Of a stretch of DNA of 45,961 bases, positions 1-9,274 are shown in pieces (the first letter of the stretch is position 1; each line of letters begins with the position of its first letter). The translations under genes were made by a program, and so were the position numbers. Location: assembly GCA_029556265.1 (NCBI GenBank), contig JAKQFH010000006.1, positions 1 to 45,961 of the forward strand. The letters are read 5' to 3'. The notes beneath the pieces were generated by a model. That model had not been told where the DNA came from and did not search any database. It saw only the letters and a program-made list of their open reading frames with translations. The stretch comes from Chloroflexota bacterium. Its GTDB lineage: Bacteria > Chloroflexota > Anaerolineae > Anaerolineales > Anaerolineaceae.

Positions 1-2
1 AC

Positions 3-302
3 CAATACACAGCCATCGATGAATACAGCCGATTGAGGTATTTGGAAGCTTTTCAAACAGCAGACACCTTCTCTTCAGCTGTTTTCGTGGAACATGCCTC
101 AGCCTGGTTTGCCAAAAAAGGCATCCGGATTGAATGTGTGCCGACAGACAATGGGTTTGAATTCACAAAACGCTTCCAGAAGACCAAGGTGGAAAGGAAT
201 CTAAGTTTGTTTGAGATGGTTCTGGATCAATATACCCCCAGGCATAATGGTAAAGTAATGAATTTCCTGTCACACATTCAATTTCTTAAGCAGACTATCT
301 AA
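3..302 (+). pseudogene. Degenerate transposase C-terminal fragment (rve/DDE integrase fold)
   Basis: The open frame runs off the left edge of the window, so the N-terminus is not visible. The visible part begins QYTAIDEYSRLRYLEAF, the usual context of the first catalytic Asp of IS481/IS3-type transposases, and later has PTDNGFEF, the context of the second Asp. The third catalytic residue normally sits in a HNGKVERSH-like motif. Here the frame reads RHNGKVMNFLSH and stops soon after, so the Glu and the rest of the C-terminus are lost. The element is therefore probably inactive. I cannot see a terminal inverted repeat on this side. Family level (IS481 or IS3) is inferred from motif style only. 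Confidence 0.7.
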
Positions 303-517
303 TATGTTGGACAAACCGATATTATAGGACTTTTCTATCTGGTTTTGATATATTGACTTTCATCCGCAAAAGTTCTATGATATTTACAATAAACTGACAA
401 ATTCTTGTCCTTCGTTCGTATAGTTCCTTTGTTGTCTTATTTACGTCCAGCTTAACTTATCCGACTTGATTACAAAAAGCCGAATTGCGATGACCTACTT
501 TGAATATCGGAGGAAAA

Positions 518-1261
518 ATGTCTGCAAAGCGAATTTGGATGTTGATCGCGTCCGTGGTAATCCTGGGGGCATTGACAGTAGTCACTGTCATGGCAAATCC
601 CTTCTCACAAGCATCCAGTGAGGATGGGGTAGTTACTGAAGAGTGGAAAGGCGTTGTGGATGCCGTAATTGGCGATTACCCCGACGAGAACGGCTACACA
701 GGCCCAGTTATTAACAGCTCAGGCGTTGAGGTTCTTTCAGAGGGAACGAACGACCTGAAAACCTTGCCCGCACAACCTGGAGACGAAGGTGAAATTCGCC
801 CGGATGAAAACCAGCTCCAGGCATTGGAAGCCGAACCGCAGTGGAGTGATTTGCACTATGATTTCTATGCCGGTGAGACGATGCGCCCGCGCAGTAGTAC
901 GACCAAATTTGACTATGGTAACAGCGGCTGTATCTGTCGTACGGAAGGACGTGACCTTTTCAATATACCACTTATTCTGCCTCATGCATCCCGCATAGAT
1001 TACTTGAGGATCTATTATTATGATACCTCCGACACAAAAGATGTGAAGGCTTGGATCGTTAGATTTGACGGCGCCGGTCATTTCGAAGACATAATTCTAG
1101 TTACATCCAATAGCTCTGCTGGTTTTGGTTATAGAGATAGCAACTATGTGGGACACACGGTGGACAATGTGAATTACGCCTATGTTCTGATGGTGGACTT
1201 CGAAGCTACTAATGTGAACAATTCACTTTGCGGCCTGCGCGTAGCCTACCGGACGAGCTAG
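518..1261 (+). CDS. Secreted protein of unknown function (paralogue of the next gene)
   Basis: A 247-residue protein; I do not recognise a named family. The start at 518 is chosen over the upstream codon at 500 because GGAGGA lies just before it. Residues about 5-27 are a hydrophobic signal segment after a basic N-terminus, so the product is probably exported. A variable acidic stretch follows. The C-terminal 100 residues contain RIDYLRIYYYD, AWIVRFDGAGHF and a final CGLRVAYR. These align with the same motifs in the protein encoded at 1300-1884, so the two genes look like a tandem duplication. The region has a CIC pair and another Cys near the C-terminus, which could form disulfides. Function unknown. 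Confidence 0.8.
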   Translation: MSAKRIWMLIASVVILGALTVVTVMANPFSQASSEDGVVTEEWKGVVDAVIGDYPDENGYTGPVINSSGVEVLSEGTNDLKTLPAQPGDEGEIRPDENQLQALEAEPQWSDLHYDFYAGETMRPRSSTTKFDYGNSGCICRTEGRDLFNIPLILPHASRIDYLRIYYYDTSDTKDVKAWIVRFDGAGHFEDIILVTSNSSAGFGYRDSNYVGHTVDNVNYAYVLMVDFEATNVNNSLCGLRVAYRTS

Positions 1262-1299
1262 TTTCAGTTCACATAACCTGGAAAAGGATGAGGTGAACC

Positions 1300-1884
1300 A
1301 TGAAACAGACGATACACGGGACACAATGGGTAGGATGGCGGATACTGATAGTCGGGATTTTGCTGGCAGTCCTGCTGAACGCTGTTCCCACCGGTACGGT
1401 CAGCGCATCGCTGATCTCTCGTGAGATATTCTCTCTTCAAATCCATTTACCGGAAGGGGCTCGCATTGAATATCTGCGGCTGTATTACTATGACAGCAAC
1501 CCTTCCGTGGACAGCCTTGCCTGGATTACCACTTATGATGGAGCAGGAAACTTTTCTCACTTGATCGGTGTTTCGTCAGACGGGTCCGGTGGGTACGGCC
1601 AGAGGCAAAGCGCCTATTTCGAGCATGTTGTGAATAACGAAGCGGCAACGTACGTGCTTCAATGGCGTCCGGTGGTGTTTGATTCGAGCATGCGTTTGAT
1701 GGGTATGCGCGTCGCGTACCGACTGCCTGACGGAGCTGGCGGTTGGATACCGCTTTACAATCACATATTTGTGGCGGGCAGCACTTTTACCCCGGTTTCC
1801 AGCAAGGTGGAATGGTGGTATGCTGGTTATGGTGGAGTTTATGCCATTAGTTGGGATCACTTCCTGCCCTTCCTGAGGAAGTAA
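1300..1884 (+). CDS. Secreted protein of unknown function with C-terminal FLPFLRK tail
   Basis: A 194-residue protein beginning 39 bases after the previous gene, probably in the same transcript. Residues about 13-33 form a signal-type hydrophobic segment ending near a plausible cleavage site (TVSA). Motifs RIEYLRLYYYD, AWITTYDGAGNF and MGMRVAYRL are shared with the upstream paralogue. This copy lacks the long acidic N-terminal linker and instead extends C-terminally to end in WDHFLPFLRK. That tail resembles the YLPHLLK end of the large secreted protein at 16036-18633. Similar FLP/YLP tails are common, to my recollection, in exported Chloroflexota proteins. Function unknown. Confidence 0.8.
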   Translation: MKQTIHGTQWVGWRILIVGILLAVLLNAVPTGTVSASLISREIFSLQIHLPEGARIEYLRLYYYDSNPSVDSLAWITTYDGAGNFSHLIGVSSDGSGGYGQRQSAYFEHVVNNEAATYVLQWRPVVFDSSMRLMGMRVAYRLPDGAGGWIPLYNHIFVAGSTFTPVSSKVEWWYAGYGGVYAISWDHFLPFLRK

Positions 1885-1953
1885 AATTTCCCGGAAGAAC
1901 CGAAAGCGCTTTGTCAGGCTTTTTGGTTGTCAGTTGGAATTCGATGAATGAAG

Positions 1954-1984
1954 AAACAGCGGTCCCCAGCAGGGCCGCTGTTTT
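1954..1984 (+). terminator. Intrinsic terminator after the secreted-protein pair
   Basis: A nine-base-pair stem, AAACAGCGG with CCGCTGTTT, is extended by CCC/GGG near the loop and followed by a short T run. It lies 70 bases after the stop of the second secreted protein and separates that pair from the next gene. Confidence 0.75.
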
Positions 1985-2074
1985 CATCAGGGTTCCCTGC
2001 AATTTCCTCATCGCGCCGCTTAAGACCAAGCGCGGGGGTATGCTTCGTGTAAAACAGATACAAAGGAGCTTGTA

Positions 2075-2446
2075 ATGGCGATAATCATTGTCATATCGGT
2101 TCTGGTCCTCAGTATGTTCAACTCATTACCCTTTCAGGCGGACTCCAACAGCTTGCCTTGGTACGGCTGGGCTCTGCTTGGCTTTCTGGCAGCCTTCGCG
2201 CTCAGCCTGGCCCTCAAGAAGCAAGCACCGGAAGGACACACCTTGCATCCGGGAACAGAAGAAGCCAAGGCTGAAAGTATGGCTGAGGATAATGAACGCG
2301 CTGAACTGTTGGAGCATACCAAGGCGTTGGTTGATGAGAACCTAGGAAAGGTGCTGGACGACGAAACCGGAGGAGCTTTCCCCGAAGAGGGCAAAGGTAA
2401 AACAACGGACAATGCCCCGGGCGCAGAAACGGGAGAAGGGGGTTAA
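2075..2446 (+). CDS. Small membrane protein of unknown function
   Basis: A 123-residue protein with a clear ribosome site (AAAGGAG) seven bases before the ATG. Residues about 3-17 and 28-46 are two hydrophobic segments. They are followed by a highly charged, Glu- and Gly-rich tail of about 75 residues that is probably cytoplasmic and unstructured (many E, K and G, ending GETGEGG-like). I do not recognise a family. It lies behind a terminator and 145 bases ahead of the rhodanese gene, so it may be transcribed alone. Confidence 0.65.
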   Translation: MAIIIVISVLVLSMFNSLPFQADSNSLPWYGWALLGFLAAFALSLALKKQAPEGHTLHPGTEEAKAESMAEDNERAELLEHTKALVDENLGKVLDDETGGAFPEEGKGKTTDNAPGAETGEGG

Positions 2447-2591
2447 GTTCGGCTCCTGCGCATCTGTATAAACTCCCAGGTGGCAGGTCATTGGTTTTCC
2501 GCCTGGTTTTCTTTATAATTCGTCAGCACTTGGAACCGAAGCGGTGATGCGGCACAAAGTGCTGAATTTTTTGATGCACAAAGGACCCTCA

Positions 2592-3038
2592 GTGAATACA
2601 AGGAAACACACTCTAAAACCCCGTCGCACAAAAACCCCTGCCTGGGCGTGGCTTTTAGTGGTCGCGGCTGCCGCACTGCTGGTATATTTTTTAATTCCAC
2701 AAGGGTACGCCAACAGCCAGAAATTGAAGCGGGAGCTGAGCCCGGCGGAAGTCATGGCGCTGCGGGAGGGGGGCGCGTTTATTGTGGATGTGCGTGAACA
2801 GAGTGAATGGGAGCAAGGGCATATCGAAGGCGCGGCGCTGATTCCCCTTGGTCAGCTTTTACAGCGCTCGGGCGAACTGCCCACAGACCGGACGATCGTG
2901 GTGGTCTGCCGCTCCGGGAACCGCAGCGCGCAGGGCAGGGATATCCTGGAAACAGCAGGTTTTAAGACTGTCAGCTCCATGCGCGGCGGGATGAAAGCTT
3001 GGCAGGCGCAAGGTTACTCAGTGGTCACAGGGCCATAA
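2592..3038 (+). CDS. Membrane-anchored single-domain rhodanese-like protein
   Basis: A likely sulfurtransferase or persulfide carrier of about 148 residues from the GTG at 2592, preferred because AAGGA lies six bases upstream. Earlier in-frame GTG/ATG codons at 2544/2547 have no ribosome site. A basic N-terminus precedes one transmembrane segment (WAWLLVVAAAALLVYFLI), followed by a rhodanese domain. DVREQSEWEQGHIEGA is the typical substrate-loop region, and VVVCRSGNRSA holds the catalytic Cys, followed by GGMKAW near the end. The topology (basic N-terminus, then one membrane span) suggests the domain faces outward. Its substrate cannot be deduced. A second rhodanese module in this window is in the fusion protein at 43300-45762. 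Confidence 0.85.
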   Translation: MNTRKHTLKPRRTKTPAWAWLLVVAAAALLVYFLIPQGYANSQKLKRELSPAEVMALREGGAFIVDVREQSEWEQGHIEGAALIPLGQLLQRSGELPTDRTIVVVCRSGNRSAQGRDILETAGFKTVSSMRGGMKAWQAQGYSVVTGP

Positions 3039-3099
3039 TAACTGCCGCAAGAAAAACAGCGGGAATCCTTGCGCGGATATGCTGTCTAACCTCTTGCGG

Positions 3100-3169
3100 G
3101 TAGGGGTGTAGCAACCCGTCCGGAAAATAATCAAAACCTGAACGCGTTTACCGGATGACTCATCCCTAC
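3100..3169. repeat. Imperfect palindromic element between rhodanese and amylosucrase genes
   Basis: GTAGGGGTG at 3100-3108 pairs with CATCCCTAC at 3161-3169, and CGTCCGG at 3117-3123 pairs with CCGGATG at 3151-3157, allowing G-U pairs. Together they form a long interrupted hairpin with an AT-rich centre. It resembles the GTAGGGGCG...CCCCTAC class of interspersed palindromes I recall from Chloroflexota genomes. It lies between convergent genes, so it may also act as a termination or mRNA-end structure. Only one copy is in this window. Confidence 0.45.
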
Positions 3170-3226
3170 GCCTGAAAATCTCGACTGTGGGTAGCGTTCA
3201 TCCCGCGAGGCTTGTGCCGCGTTTGA

Positions 3227-5176
3227 TCAACCAAACACCGAAAAATCGTAAGGGGGCAGGCTTAAGGTCCCGTTATCGTGCATCTGCCCCTTGCCAAACA
3301 GACGCTCTTTCCCGCTCAAATTGCATTGTCGGGCTGACCAAGCGGAAATCACCTGCTCTTGTTCGCAAAAATTCGCGATAAGCACCAGACGGCGTGAGCC
3401 TTGGCTCGCGCGGGCAGCCATTAATACCGCGCGGCTGCCGCTTTCAAGCACTTCCAGCTCCCCGCCAGCCAATTCGGGGTGCGCCTTGCGGAAGTTGATT
3501 GCCGCGCGCAGGTTGCCATAGACGCGGCCTTCCAGGCTCTGTGGGTCGAACCGGCGCGCGTAACTTGCCGGGTCAGCTGCCACGCGGTGCACCCAGCGGC
3601 TGTCATCTTTGCGCGTCGGGTTATCCAGGTAGCTGTAGTCGTTAAGCGTGCCGATTTCATCACCCAGGTAAATCAGCGGGATCCCGCCGAGCATGAGCGC
3701 GAGGTCGTACAGCAGCGAGATACGGCGGACAGCCAATTCCACCTCGTTTGGACCTTCTTCCGCGAGCGCCTTCTCCAGCCCTGCTAACGAAGCGCAAGTG
3801 CCCGAGATACGGCAGTCGCCAGTTTTGGGGTTCTCCTGAAAAGGCAGCCCGCGCGCGAAACTGCCGGGGAAGCGCCCGCGGTAGAACGCGTTCAGAAATT
3901 GTCGGTGGTCGCTGCCGTTCACTCCCAGGCTCGCGGCATCCGCGTCATCAAAAGTCCAGCCGATGTCGTCGTGACAGCGCACGTAATTGACCCAGGCGGT
4001 ATGGGGATGGATGGCAAACCGGCGGCGCAGCGCCTGCTGCAGCAAATCGATATTGCGCGTAGCCATTGTGTTCCACAGCAGCGTCATGACCAGCGGATTG
4101 TACGAGAGCTGGCATTCCTCCGGTGAGATGTAGCGCGCCACCTCGTCCGGGTGGACGATCGCTTCAGATTTAAGCAGGATGCAAGGCGCCGCGATCCGGG
4201 TGAGGGCGTTGAAAGCTTGCAAAATCAGATGCGCCTCCGGCAGATTCTCGCAAGTTGTGCCGAGCTCTTTCCAGATGAACGCGACCGCGTCCAAACGGAA
4301 GATTTCCACGCCCTGGTTTGCCAGGAAAAGCAGCTCGCCCGCCATGCGGTTAAAGACATCCGGGTTGGCATAATCCAGGTCCCATTGATACGAGTGAAAG
4401 GTGGTCCAAACCCACTTACCCGGATCCTCAATCCAGGTAAACGCGCCGGGGTGTTCGTCCGGGAAGATTTCGCGCAGGTTGACCTCATACAAATCCGGGA
4501 TAGTCCGGTCGGGGTAGATGCCATACATCGCTTCATAGCGAGCCTCACCTACCTTGGCGCGCCGCGCCCACGCGTGCTCGTCAGAAGTGTGGTTGATGAC
4601 CAGGTCCAGCACCAGGCTGATCCCTTCCACTCGCAGCGCGCGGGATAGCTCTGCCAGCTGAGCCATATCGCCGAGCGGCGGGTGCACCTCCCGGAAGCTG
4701 CTGACAGCATAACCGCCGTCATTTTCCCCGGCGGGCATACTGAAAAGCGGCATCAGGTGCAAATAGGTGAGCCCCAGCTCTTTGAAGTAGGGAATTTTGG
4801 CGCGAATACCTTCCAGATTCCCGGCAAAGAGGTCCACGTAACATACGCCGCCAAGCATTGTGTTGGATTGGAACCAGAGCGGGTTTTCTTCGCGGTTTGC
4901 GTCCAGCGCGCGTAAATCTGCTGGACGGGCGAATACGGCGCGTGCCAATTCGCTGAGGAGATCTTCCAGGTGATAGAAAAAGTCGTAATGAGCGGCATAG
5001 AGGCGGTGGTACAAGCCAAATAGCCGGGGGAAGTGAAGGCTCAGACGCTGCGTGAAAACCAGCCAGGCTTGTGGATCGGCTGCGATTTGGTCAGCAAATG
5101 CCGCTTTTAGGCGCGGGAGGAGTTTTTCCAGGCTCTTCGCGGCTTCAACACTCAGGTTGATTTCACCGTGGATCAT
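3227..5176 (-). CDS. Amylosucrase (GH13)
   Basis: Transfers the glucosyl unit of sucrose onto an alpha-1,4-glucan and releases fructose; expected in the cytoplasm here because no signal peptide is visible. The 649-residue length matches Neisseria-type amylosucrase (about 636). The GH13 catalytic residues are visible: nucleophile Asp296 in IFRLDAVAF, acid/base Glu338 in [12 protein letters not shown] and Asp403 in [11 protein letters not shown]. Other family signatures are [22 protein letters not shown] and [14 protein letters not shown]. The start at 5176 overlaps the fructokinase stop as ATGA, implying translational coupling. An in-frame upstream codon at 5224 would overlap too far. It is the last gene of the sugar operon, and its product fructose is the substrate of the preceding kinase. 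Confidence in amylosucrase over sucrose hydrolase is high but rests on motif similarity. Confidence 0.93.
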   Translation of the reverse strand: MIHGEINLSVEAAKSLEKLLPRLKAAFADQIAADPQAWLVFTQRLSLHFPRLFGLYHRLYAAHYDFFYHLEDLLSELARAVFARPADLRALDANREENPLWFQSNTMLGGVCYVDLFAGNLEGIRAKIPYFKELGLTYLHLMPLFSMPAGENDGGYAVSSFREVHPPLGDMAQLAELSRALRVEGISLVLDLVINHTSDEHAWARRAKVGEARYEAMYGIYPDRTIPDLYEVNLREIFPDEHPGAFTWIEDPGKWVWTTFHSYQWDLDYANPDVFNRMAGELLFLANQGVEIFRLDAVAFIWKELGTTCENLPEAHLILQAFNALTRIAAPCILLKSEAIVHPDEVARYISPEECQLSYNPLVMTLLWNTMATRNIDLLQQALRRRFAIHPHTAWVNYVRCHDDIGWTFDDADAASLGVNGSDHRQFLNAFYRGRFPGSFARGLPFQENPKTGDCRISGTCASLAGLEKALAEEGPNEVELAVRRISLLYDLALMLGGIPLIYLGDEIGTLNDYSYLDNPTRKDDSRWVHRVAADPASYARRFDPQSLEGRVYGNLRAAINFRKAHPELAGGELEVLESGSRAVLMAARASQGSRRLVLIANFCEQEQVISAWSARQCNLSGKERLFGKGQMHDNGTLSLPPYDFSVFG

Positions 5177-6087
5177 CTGGCAGCCTCGGCTGCGGCTTGC
5201 TGTGCCAGCGCAAAGGCTCCGCAAACCCCGGCGCGGGCGCCTAATCCGGGTGAGACGATGTAAGTATCCATATATGAGAGGATTGTTTCAGAGCTGATGT
5301 AATTATTCAGATAAGTCAGAACCTTGGCGCGCACCAGTGGCAAGAGAACGGGCTGCTGCGCGACGCCGCCGCCCAGGATAATGCGCTGTGGAGAAAAGCT
5401 GCAAATGAAGCCTTGCAGCGCCCGGGCGATATAGTGCGCTTCAAGCTCCCAGGCGGGGTGGTCGGCGGGCAGGTGCTCGGCAGGCCGACCCCAACGCTTT
5501 TCCATCGCCGGGCCGCTTGCCAGACCCTCAAAACAATCGCCGTGGAAAGGGCAGGACCCGGGGAAGGGGTCCTGCGTGAAAGAATGAGGGAGGGGTATGT
5601 GACCCATTTCGGGGTGGATTAATCCGTGTAAGAGCCTTCCTTCCACCATCGCGCCGCCGCCGATACCGGTGCCGACCGTGAAATACAGGAAGGTGGACAG
5701 GTTCTGCGCCGCGCCCCAGCGCCATTCGCCCAATGCCGCGCCGTTCACGTCGGTATCAAACGCGATTGGAACTGGCAGGGCTGATTGCAGCGCCCCGACA
5801 ACATCCGTGCCAGCCCAGCCGGATTTTGGCGTTGCCAGGATGCGCCCGTACGTGGGAGAAGCCGGGTTTGGGTCCAACGGGCCAAAGCATGCGACACCCA
5901 ACCCTGCGAGGGGGCCAAAGACGCGGGTCTGGTCCCTGAAAAAGTCGAGCGCGCGACTGAGCGTTTCCTCCGGGTTCGTGGTGGGGAAGCGTGTTTCTGC
6001 CAGGCTTTTTCCTTCCGCGTCACCTATCGCGCACACAAATTTGGTGCCGCCGCCTTCAATGCCGCCATATAAGGGACTATTATTCAT
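5173..6087 (-). CDS. ROK-family fructokinase
   Basis: Phosphorylates fructose with ATP, feeding glycolysis. The 304-residue protein starts with [17 protein letters not shown], the ATP-binding phosphate loop typical of ROK fructokinases. It continues with [18 protein letters not shown] (catalytic Asp region), [19 protein letters not shown] and GHIPLPH, and a zinc-binding-like run with His and Cys residues ([16 protein letters not shown]). The start at 6087 has GGAGGAG six bases upstream, and the longer frame to 6147 has none. The gene sits between treS and the amylosucrase gene and overlaps the latter by ATGA. That context supports fructose released from sucrose as the substrate rather than glucose. 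Confidence 0.9.
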   Translation of the reverse strand: MNNSPLYGGIEGGGTKFVCAIGDAEGKSLAETRFPTTNPEETLSRALDFFRDQTRVFGPLAGLGVACFGPLDPNPASPTYGRILATPKSGWAGTDVVGALQSALPVPIAFDTDVNGAALGEWRWGAAQNLSTFLYFTVGTGIGGGAMVEGRLLHGLIHPEMGHIPLPHSFTQDPFPGSCPFHGDCFEGLASGPAMEKRWGRPAEHLPADHPAWELEAHYIARALQGFICSFSPQRIILGGGVAQQPVLLPLVRAKVLTYLNNYISSETILSYMDTYIVSPGLGARAGVCGAFALAQQAAAEAAR

Positions 6088-6225
6088 CGATTCTCCTCCA
6101 AAAAACAGCAGGGCCAACCTTCTTTTTTGAGAAAACCGCACCAACAACTGCCGCGCGTGTTAACACTAATTCGCGAACATAAGAACCATCCATGCCGCGC
6201 CGCTTTGAGAGAACGCCTGGCTGGA

Positions 6226-7917
6226 TTATTCCTTATCCGAGCCAAGATAATCCGGGCGGGGAGCGTTGGGTCCGTGCGGTTTGTTAGGCAGATCCGGGCC
6301 AATGGGCTTGAGCCAAACAAAACCGTAGGGCGGCAGGATGTAATCCCCTGGAAGAACGCGCGTGCCTGTCAGTAAGTCCTCAAAGGCGGCGGCCGTTTCA
6401 GGGATCCAGCCGTGAACCTCGGCATCCGTCAGGTTGTTCAAGACAACCACGCGCTGACCTTCATATTTGCGCTGGTAAGCCGCGACAGACTTCGCGTCAT
6501 ACGAAAAGTCCCGCCAGGCAAAGTCGCCCCAGCCAAACAGGGGATGCTGCTTCCGCACAGCAATAAGATGGCGGATGCGATGAAGCAGGGAGTCCGGGTC
6601 AGCCATCTGCGCGGCAACGTTCACCCGCGCGCTGGCGTATTCGGGGTCAGAAATGACCGGCGCAAAGAACTTCTCAGCCGGCGCTTCCGAAAAACCGGCG
6701 GAGGGGCTGTCATCCCACTGCATAGGGGTGCGCAAGCCGTTGCGGTCGTCCAGCCAGATGTTATCGCCCATGCCGATTTCATCGCCGTAATACAGGAACG
6801 GCGAGCCGCCCATGGTCAGCAACAGGGAATACATCAGCAGGATTTTGCGTTTGTCGTTGCCCAGCAGGGGTGCCAGGCGGCGACGGATGCCCATATTAAG
6901 GCGCATGCGCTCTTCTGGCGCGTAAATCTCCCACATCCACCGGCGTTCCTCGGGGGTGACCATTTCGAGAGTCAGCTCATCGTGGCAGCGCAGGAAGGTA
7001 CCCCATTGGCAGTTGGCAGGCAGTTCTGGTGTGCGTGCCAGGATTTTCTCAATCGCGGTGCGGTCGCCCTGGGCCAGCGCCATGTAAAGATGCGGCATAA
7101 GCGGAAAATGGAAGTTCATGTGCATTTCATCGCCGCTGCCGAAGTAATGAATAACGTCCTCCGGAATTTGGTTGGCTTCTGAGAGGAGCAGAATACCCGG
7201 TTTATATTGGTCCACAAAAGCGCGCAGGCGTTTGAGGAATTGGTGCGTTTCGGGTAAATTCTCGCAGTTGGTGCCTTCGCGCTCAAACAAATACGGCGGG
7301 GCGTCCACGCGAATGCCATCGGCGCCCTGGTCAATCCAGAATTTGACGGTTTGCAGCATAGCTTCCTGCACAGCCGGGTTGTCATAGTTCAGGTCTGGCT
7401 GATGATGGAAGAAGCGGTGCCAGAAATATTGTTTACGCACCGGGTCGTAGGTCCAATTAGACTTTTCGCTATCCACAAAGATGATGCGCGCGTCCTGATA
7501 CTTCTGGTCTGTATCGCTCCAGACGTAGTAATCGCGATATTTCTCGTGCTCCGGATGCTGTGGGTCGCGGGAAGCCTGGAACCAGGCATGCTGGTCGGAG
7601 GTGTGATTGGGCACCAGTTCGACCAGAATTTTGAGAGAACGCTGATGCGCCTGGGCGACCAGGTCCTGAAAATCCTCTAAGTTCCCATACATAGGGTGAA
7701 TGCCGCAATAATCGCTGACGTCGTAGCCGTCGTCGCGCAGCGGGGAAGGAGAAATTGGCAGCAGCCAGATGGTGTCCACGCCGAGAAAACTCAGATAGTC
7801 CAGTTTTTCGGTGACGCCTTTCAGGTCTCCCCATCCGTCGCCGTTACTGTCCCGGAAGGCGCGAACGTACAGCTCATAAAAAATATCGTTTTTGTACCAG
7901 TGGGCAGGGTTTGTCAT
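6226..7917 (-). CDS. treS: Trehalose synthase (maltose alpha-D-glucosyltransferase), GH13
   Basis: Interconverts maltose and trehalose by intramolecular glucosyl rearrangement in the cytoplasm. The 563-residue protein has the standard TreS opening WYKNDIFYELYVRAF, then GWGDLKGVTEKLDYL, the nucleophile in DGIRVDAPPYLFE, the acid/base in LLLSEANQIPED, the third acid in RCHDELTLEMV, and YYGDEIGMGDNIWL near the end of the barrel. No maltokinase-like extension follows, so this is a stand-alone TreS. It lies 257 bases downstream of aglG and 138 bases ahead of the fructokinase gene in the same orientation, so it probably belongs to the lacI-agl operon. Trehalose from this enzyme could serve as a compatible solute or as a sugar store. 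Other GH13 isomerases cannot be fully excluded. Confidence 0.9.
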   Translation of the reverse strand: MTNPAHWYKNDIFYELYVRAFRDSNGDGWGDLKGVTEKLDYLSFLGVDTIWLLPISPSPLRDDGYDVSDYCGIHPMYGNLEDFQDLVAQAHQRSLKILVELVPNHTSDQHAWFQASRDPQHPEHEKYRDYYVWSDTDQKYQDARIIFVDSEKSNWTYDPVRKQYFWHRFFHHQPDLNYDNPAVQEAMLQTVKFWIDQGADGIRVDAPPYLFEREGTNCENLPETHQFLKRLRAFVDQYKPGILLLSEANQIPEDVIHYFGSGDEMHMNFHFPLMPHLYMALAQGDRTAIEKILARTPELPANCQWGTFLRCHDELTLEMVTPEERRWMWEIYAPEERMRLNMGIRRRLAPLLGNDKRKILLMYSLLLTMGGSPFLYYGDEIGMGDNIWLDDRNGLRTPMQWDDSPSAGFSEAPAEKFFAPVISDPEYASARVNVAAQMADPDSLLHRIRHLIAVRKQHPLFGWGDFAWRDFSYDAKSVAAYQRKYEGQRVVVLNNLTDAEVHGWIPETAAAFEDLLTGTRVLPGDYILPPYGFVWLKPIGPDLPNKPHGPNAPRPDYLGSDKE

Positions 7918-8173
7918 TTCAGTTCCTTATGGAGCATTTTCGTAATATTTTTTTAGAATTTTTCTGGCTGCTGGGTTCGGACTAGGTAATCCGAATGATC
8001 TTATGCACAGCCAAAACAACACGCATCGGGTTGTGTGCGGTGGTAAGCCCTTAAATTCTTCACCGCGTTCAGAATGGCAGCGCTTATGCACCCTGAGCGG
8101 AGGTGAAGGGTCTTGCCTGTTCAGGCAACTTCGGTTGCGCGCCTGGCTGCAGACCAGATGCCAATCGCGGTTG

Positions 8174-9274
8174 TTAGCCCTTGACGGAGCCAGCCATCAG
8201 CCCGCGTACAAAGTAGCGCTGCAGACTGAGGAAAACAACCAGCGGCAAAATCATGCTGACGAACGCCGCCGCTGTCATCAGGTGCCAGTCCTGTCCTTTT
8301 TCGCCAACTAACTGCGCGACCGCGATGGTAACCGTCTGGTTCTTTTCACCGAGGAACACTAATGCGACCAGATAGTCATTCCACAACCACAGGAACTGGA
8401 AAATCGCGAAGGATGCCAGCGCGGGCACAGAAAGAGGCAGGATAAGGTTGGTAAAGATTGTGAAGTTCGAAGCGCCGTCAATGTACGCGGATTCCAGCAG
8501 CTCCCGCGGTATCGTGCTGATGTAGTTAAAGAGCAGGTATGTTGCCAGGGGTAGACCGAAGCCTGTGTGAGCCAACCAGATTCCCAGGAAAGTCCCGTTC
8601 AGTTGTAATTTAACGTAATCCCGCAAAATGGGCACCAACGCGATTTGCAGCGGTACCACCAGCAGGGCGACGATAATCGTAAACACGAGGTTTCTCCCCG
8701 GGAATTCCAGCCAGGCGAAGCCAAACGCGGCAAAAGCCGCGATAAGAATCGGGATAATCGTGCCCGGGATGGTAACTGCCAGCGAATTTAAAAATGCGCC
8801 GCTCAGATTATTGCCTGTTCGGGTGATGGTCTGCCCCTGCGCGTTCTTGTAACTGATGGTCTTACCAGTCAGCACATCTTTGTAGTTCTTCAATGTCAAA
8901 TTTGTAGCGAATCCGACCCATTCGTTTCCGGTAATGATTATCGTGCGTGTGCGTTTGTTACCGTACCAGGTGCCTTTTGCGCCGTCCTCCAATTGAACGC
9001 CGCGCTGCCATTCCTGGAACGTTGCGGTCCTTCCGCCGTACGTAATTGGCCCATCCAGGTTCACACCCTCTGGGAATGTGTAACGGTCGATTTCCAGGTC
9101 TTCCTTGTGGGGGAAAACGTTCCACCAACCATTTCTGAAGATTTCTTCACTGGGGCGGAAAGAAGTAATCAGAATTCCCAGGATGGGTATCATCCACATT
9201 GCGCAGATGAAAATCAGAACGAAATTCGTCCAGAAGCTTTGGGATGATTTTTGGGATTTTTGACTCTTTGCCAT
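8174..9274 (-). CDS. aglG: Alpha-glucoside ABC transporter permease, AglG-like
   Basis: Inner-membrane permease of the carbohydrate uptake 1 family. The 366-residue protein has one N-terminal membrane span (FVLIFICAMWMIPILGILI). An insert of about 110 residues before the next span is probably external and is characteristic of AglG rather than plain MalG. About five further spans follow. The EAA loop that docks the ATPase is visible as ELLESAYIDGASNFTIFTNLILPL. The start shares one base with the aglF stop (TAATG), so translation is coupled. It is expected to form a heterodimer with AglF and to receive substrate from AglE. The nucleotide-binding subunit is not encoded in this operon. Likely substrates are sucrose, trehalose or maltose, inferred from the neighbouring enzymes. 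Confidence 0.88.
   Translation of the reverse strand: MAKSQKSQKSSQSFWTNFVLIFICAMWMIPILGILITSFRPSEEIFRNGWWNVFPHKEDLEIDRYTFPEGVNLDGPITYGGRTATFQEWQRGVQLEDGAKGTWYGNKRTRTIIITGNEWVGFATNLTLKNYKDVLTGKTISYKNAQGQTITRTGNNLSGAFLNSLAVTIPGTIIPILIAAFAAFGFAWLEFPGRNLVFTIIVALLVVPLQIALVPILRDYVKLQLNGTFLGIWLAHTGFGLPLATYLLFNYISTIPRELLESAYIDGASNFTIFTNLILPLSVPALASFAIFQFLWLWNDYLVALVFLGEKNQTVTIAVAQLVGEKGQDWHLMTAAAFVSMILPLVVFLSLQRYFVRGLMAGSVKG

Noticed and set aside
7976-7995. TTCGGA/TCCGAA hairpin between aglG and treS as a terminator
   Set aside because: Only six base pairs and no T run on the minus strand; operon continuity is not excluded.
8053-8083. ATTCTTCACCGCGTTCAGAA-type segment between aglG and treS resembling a dispersed repeat
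   Set aside because: A single copy in the window, with no flanking repeats or clear hairpin; it cannot be called a repeat from this sequence alone.
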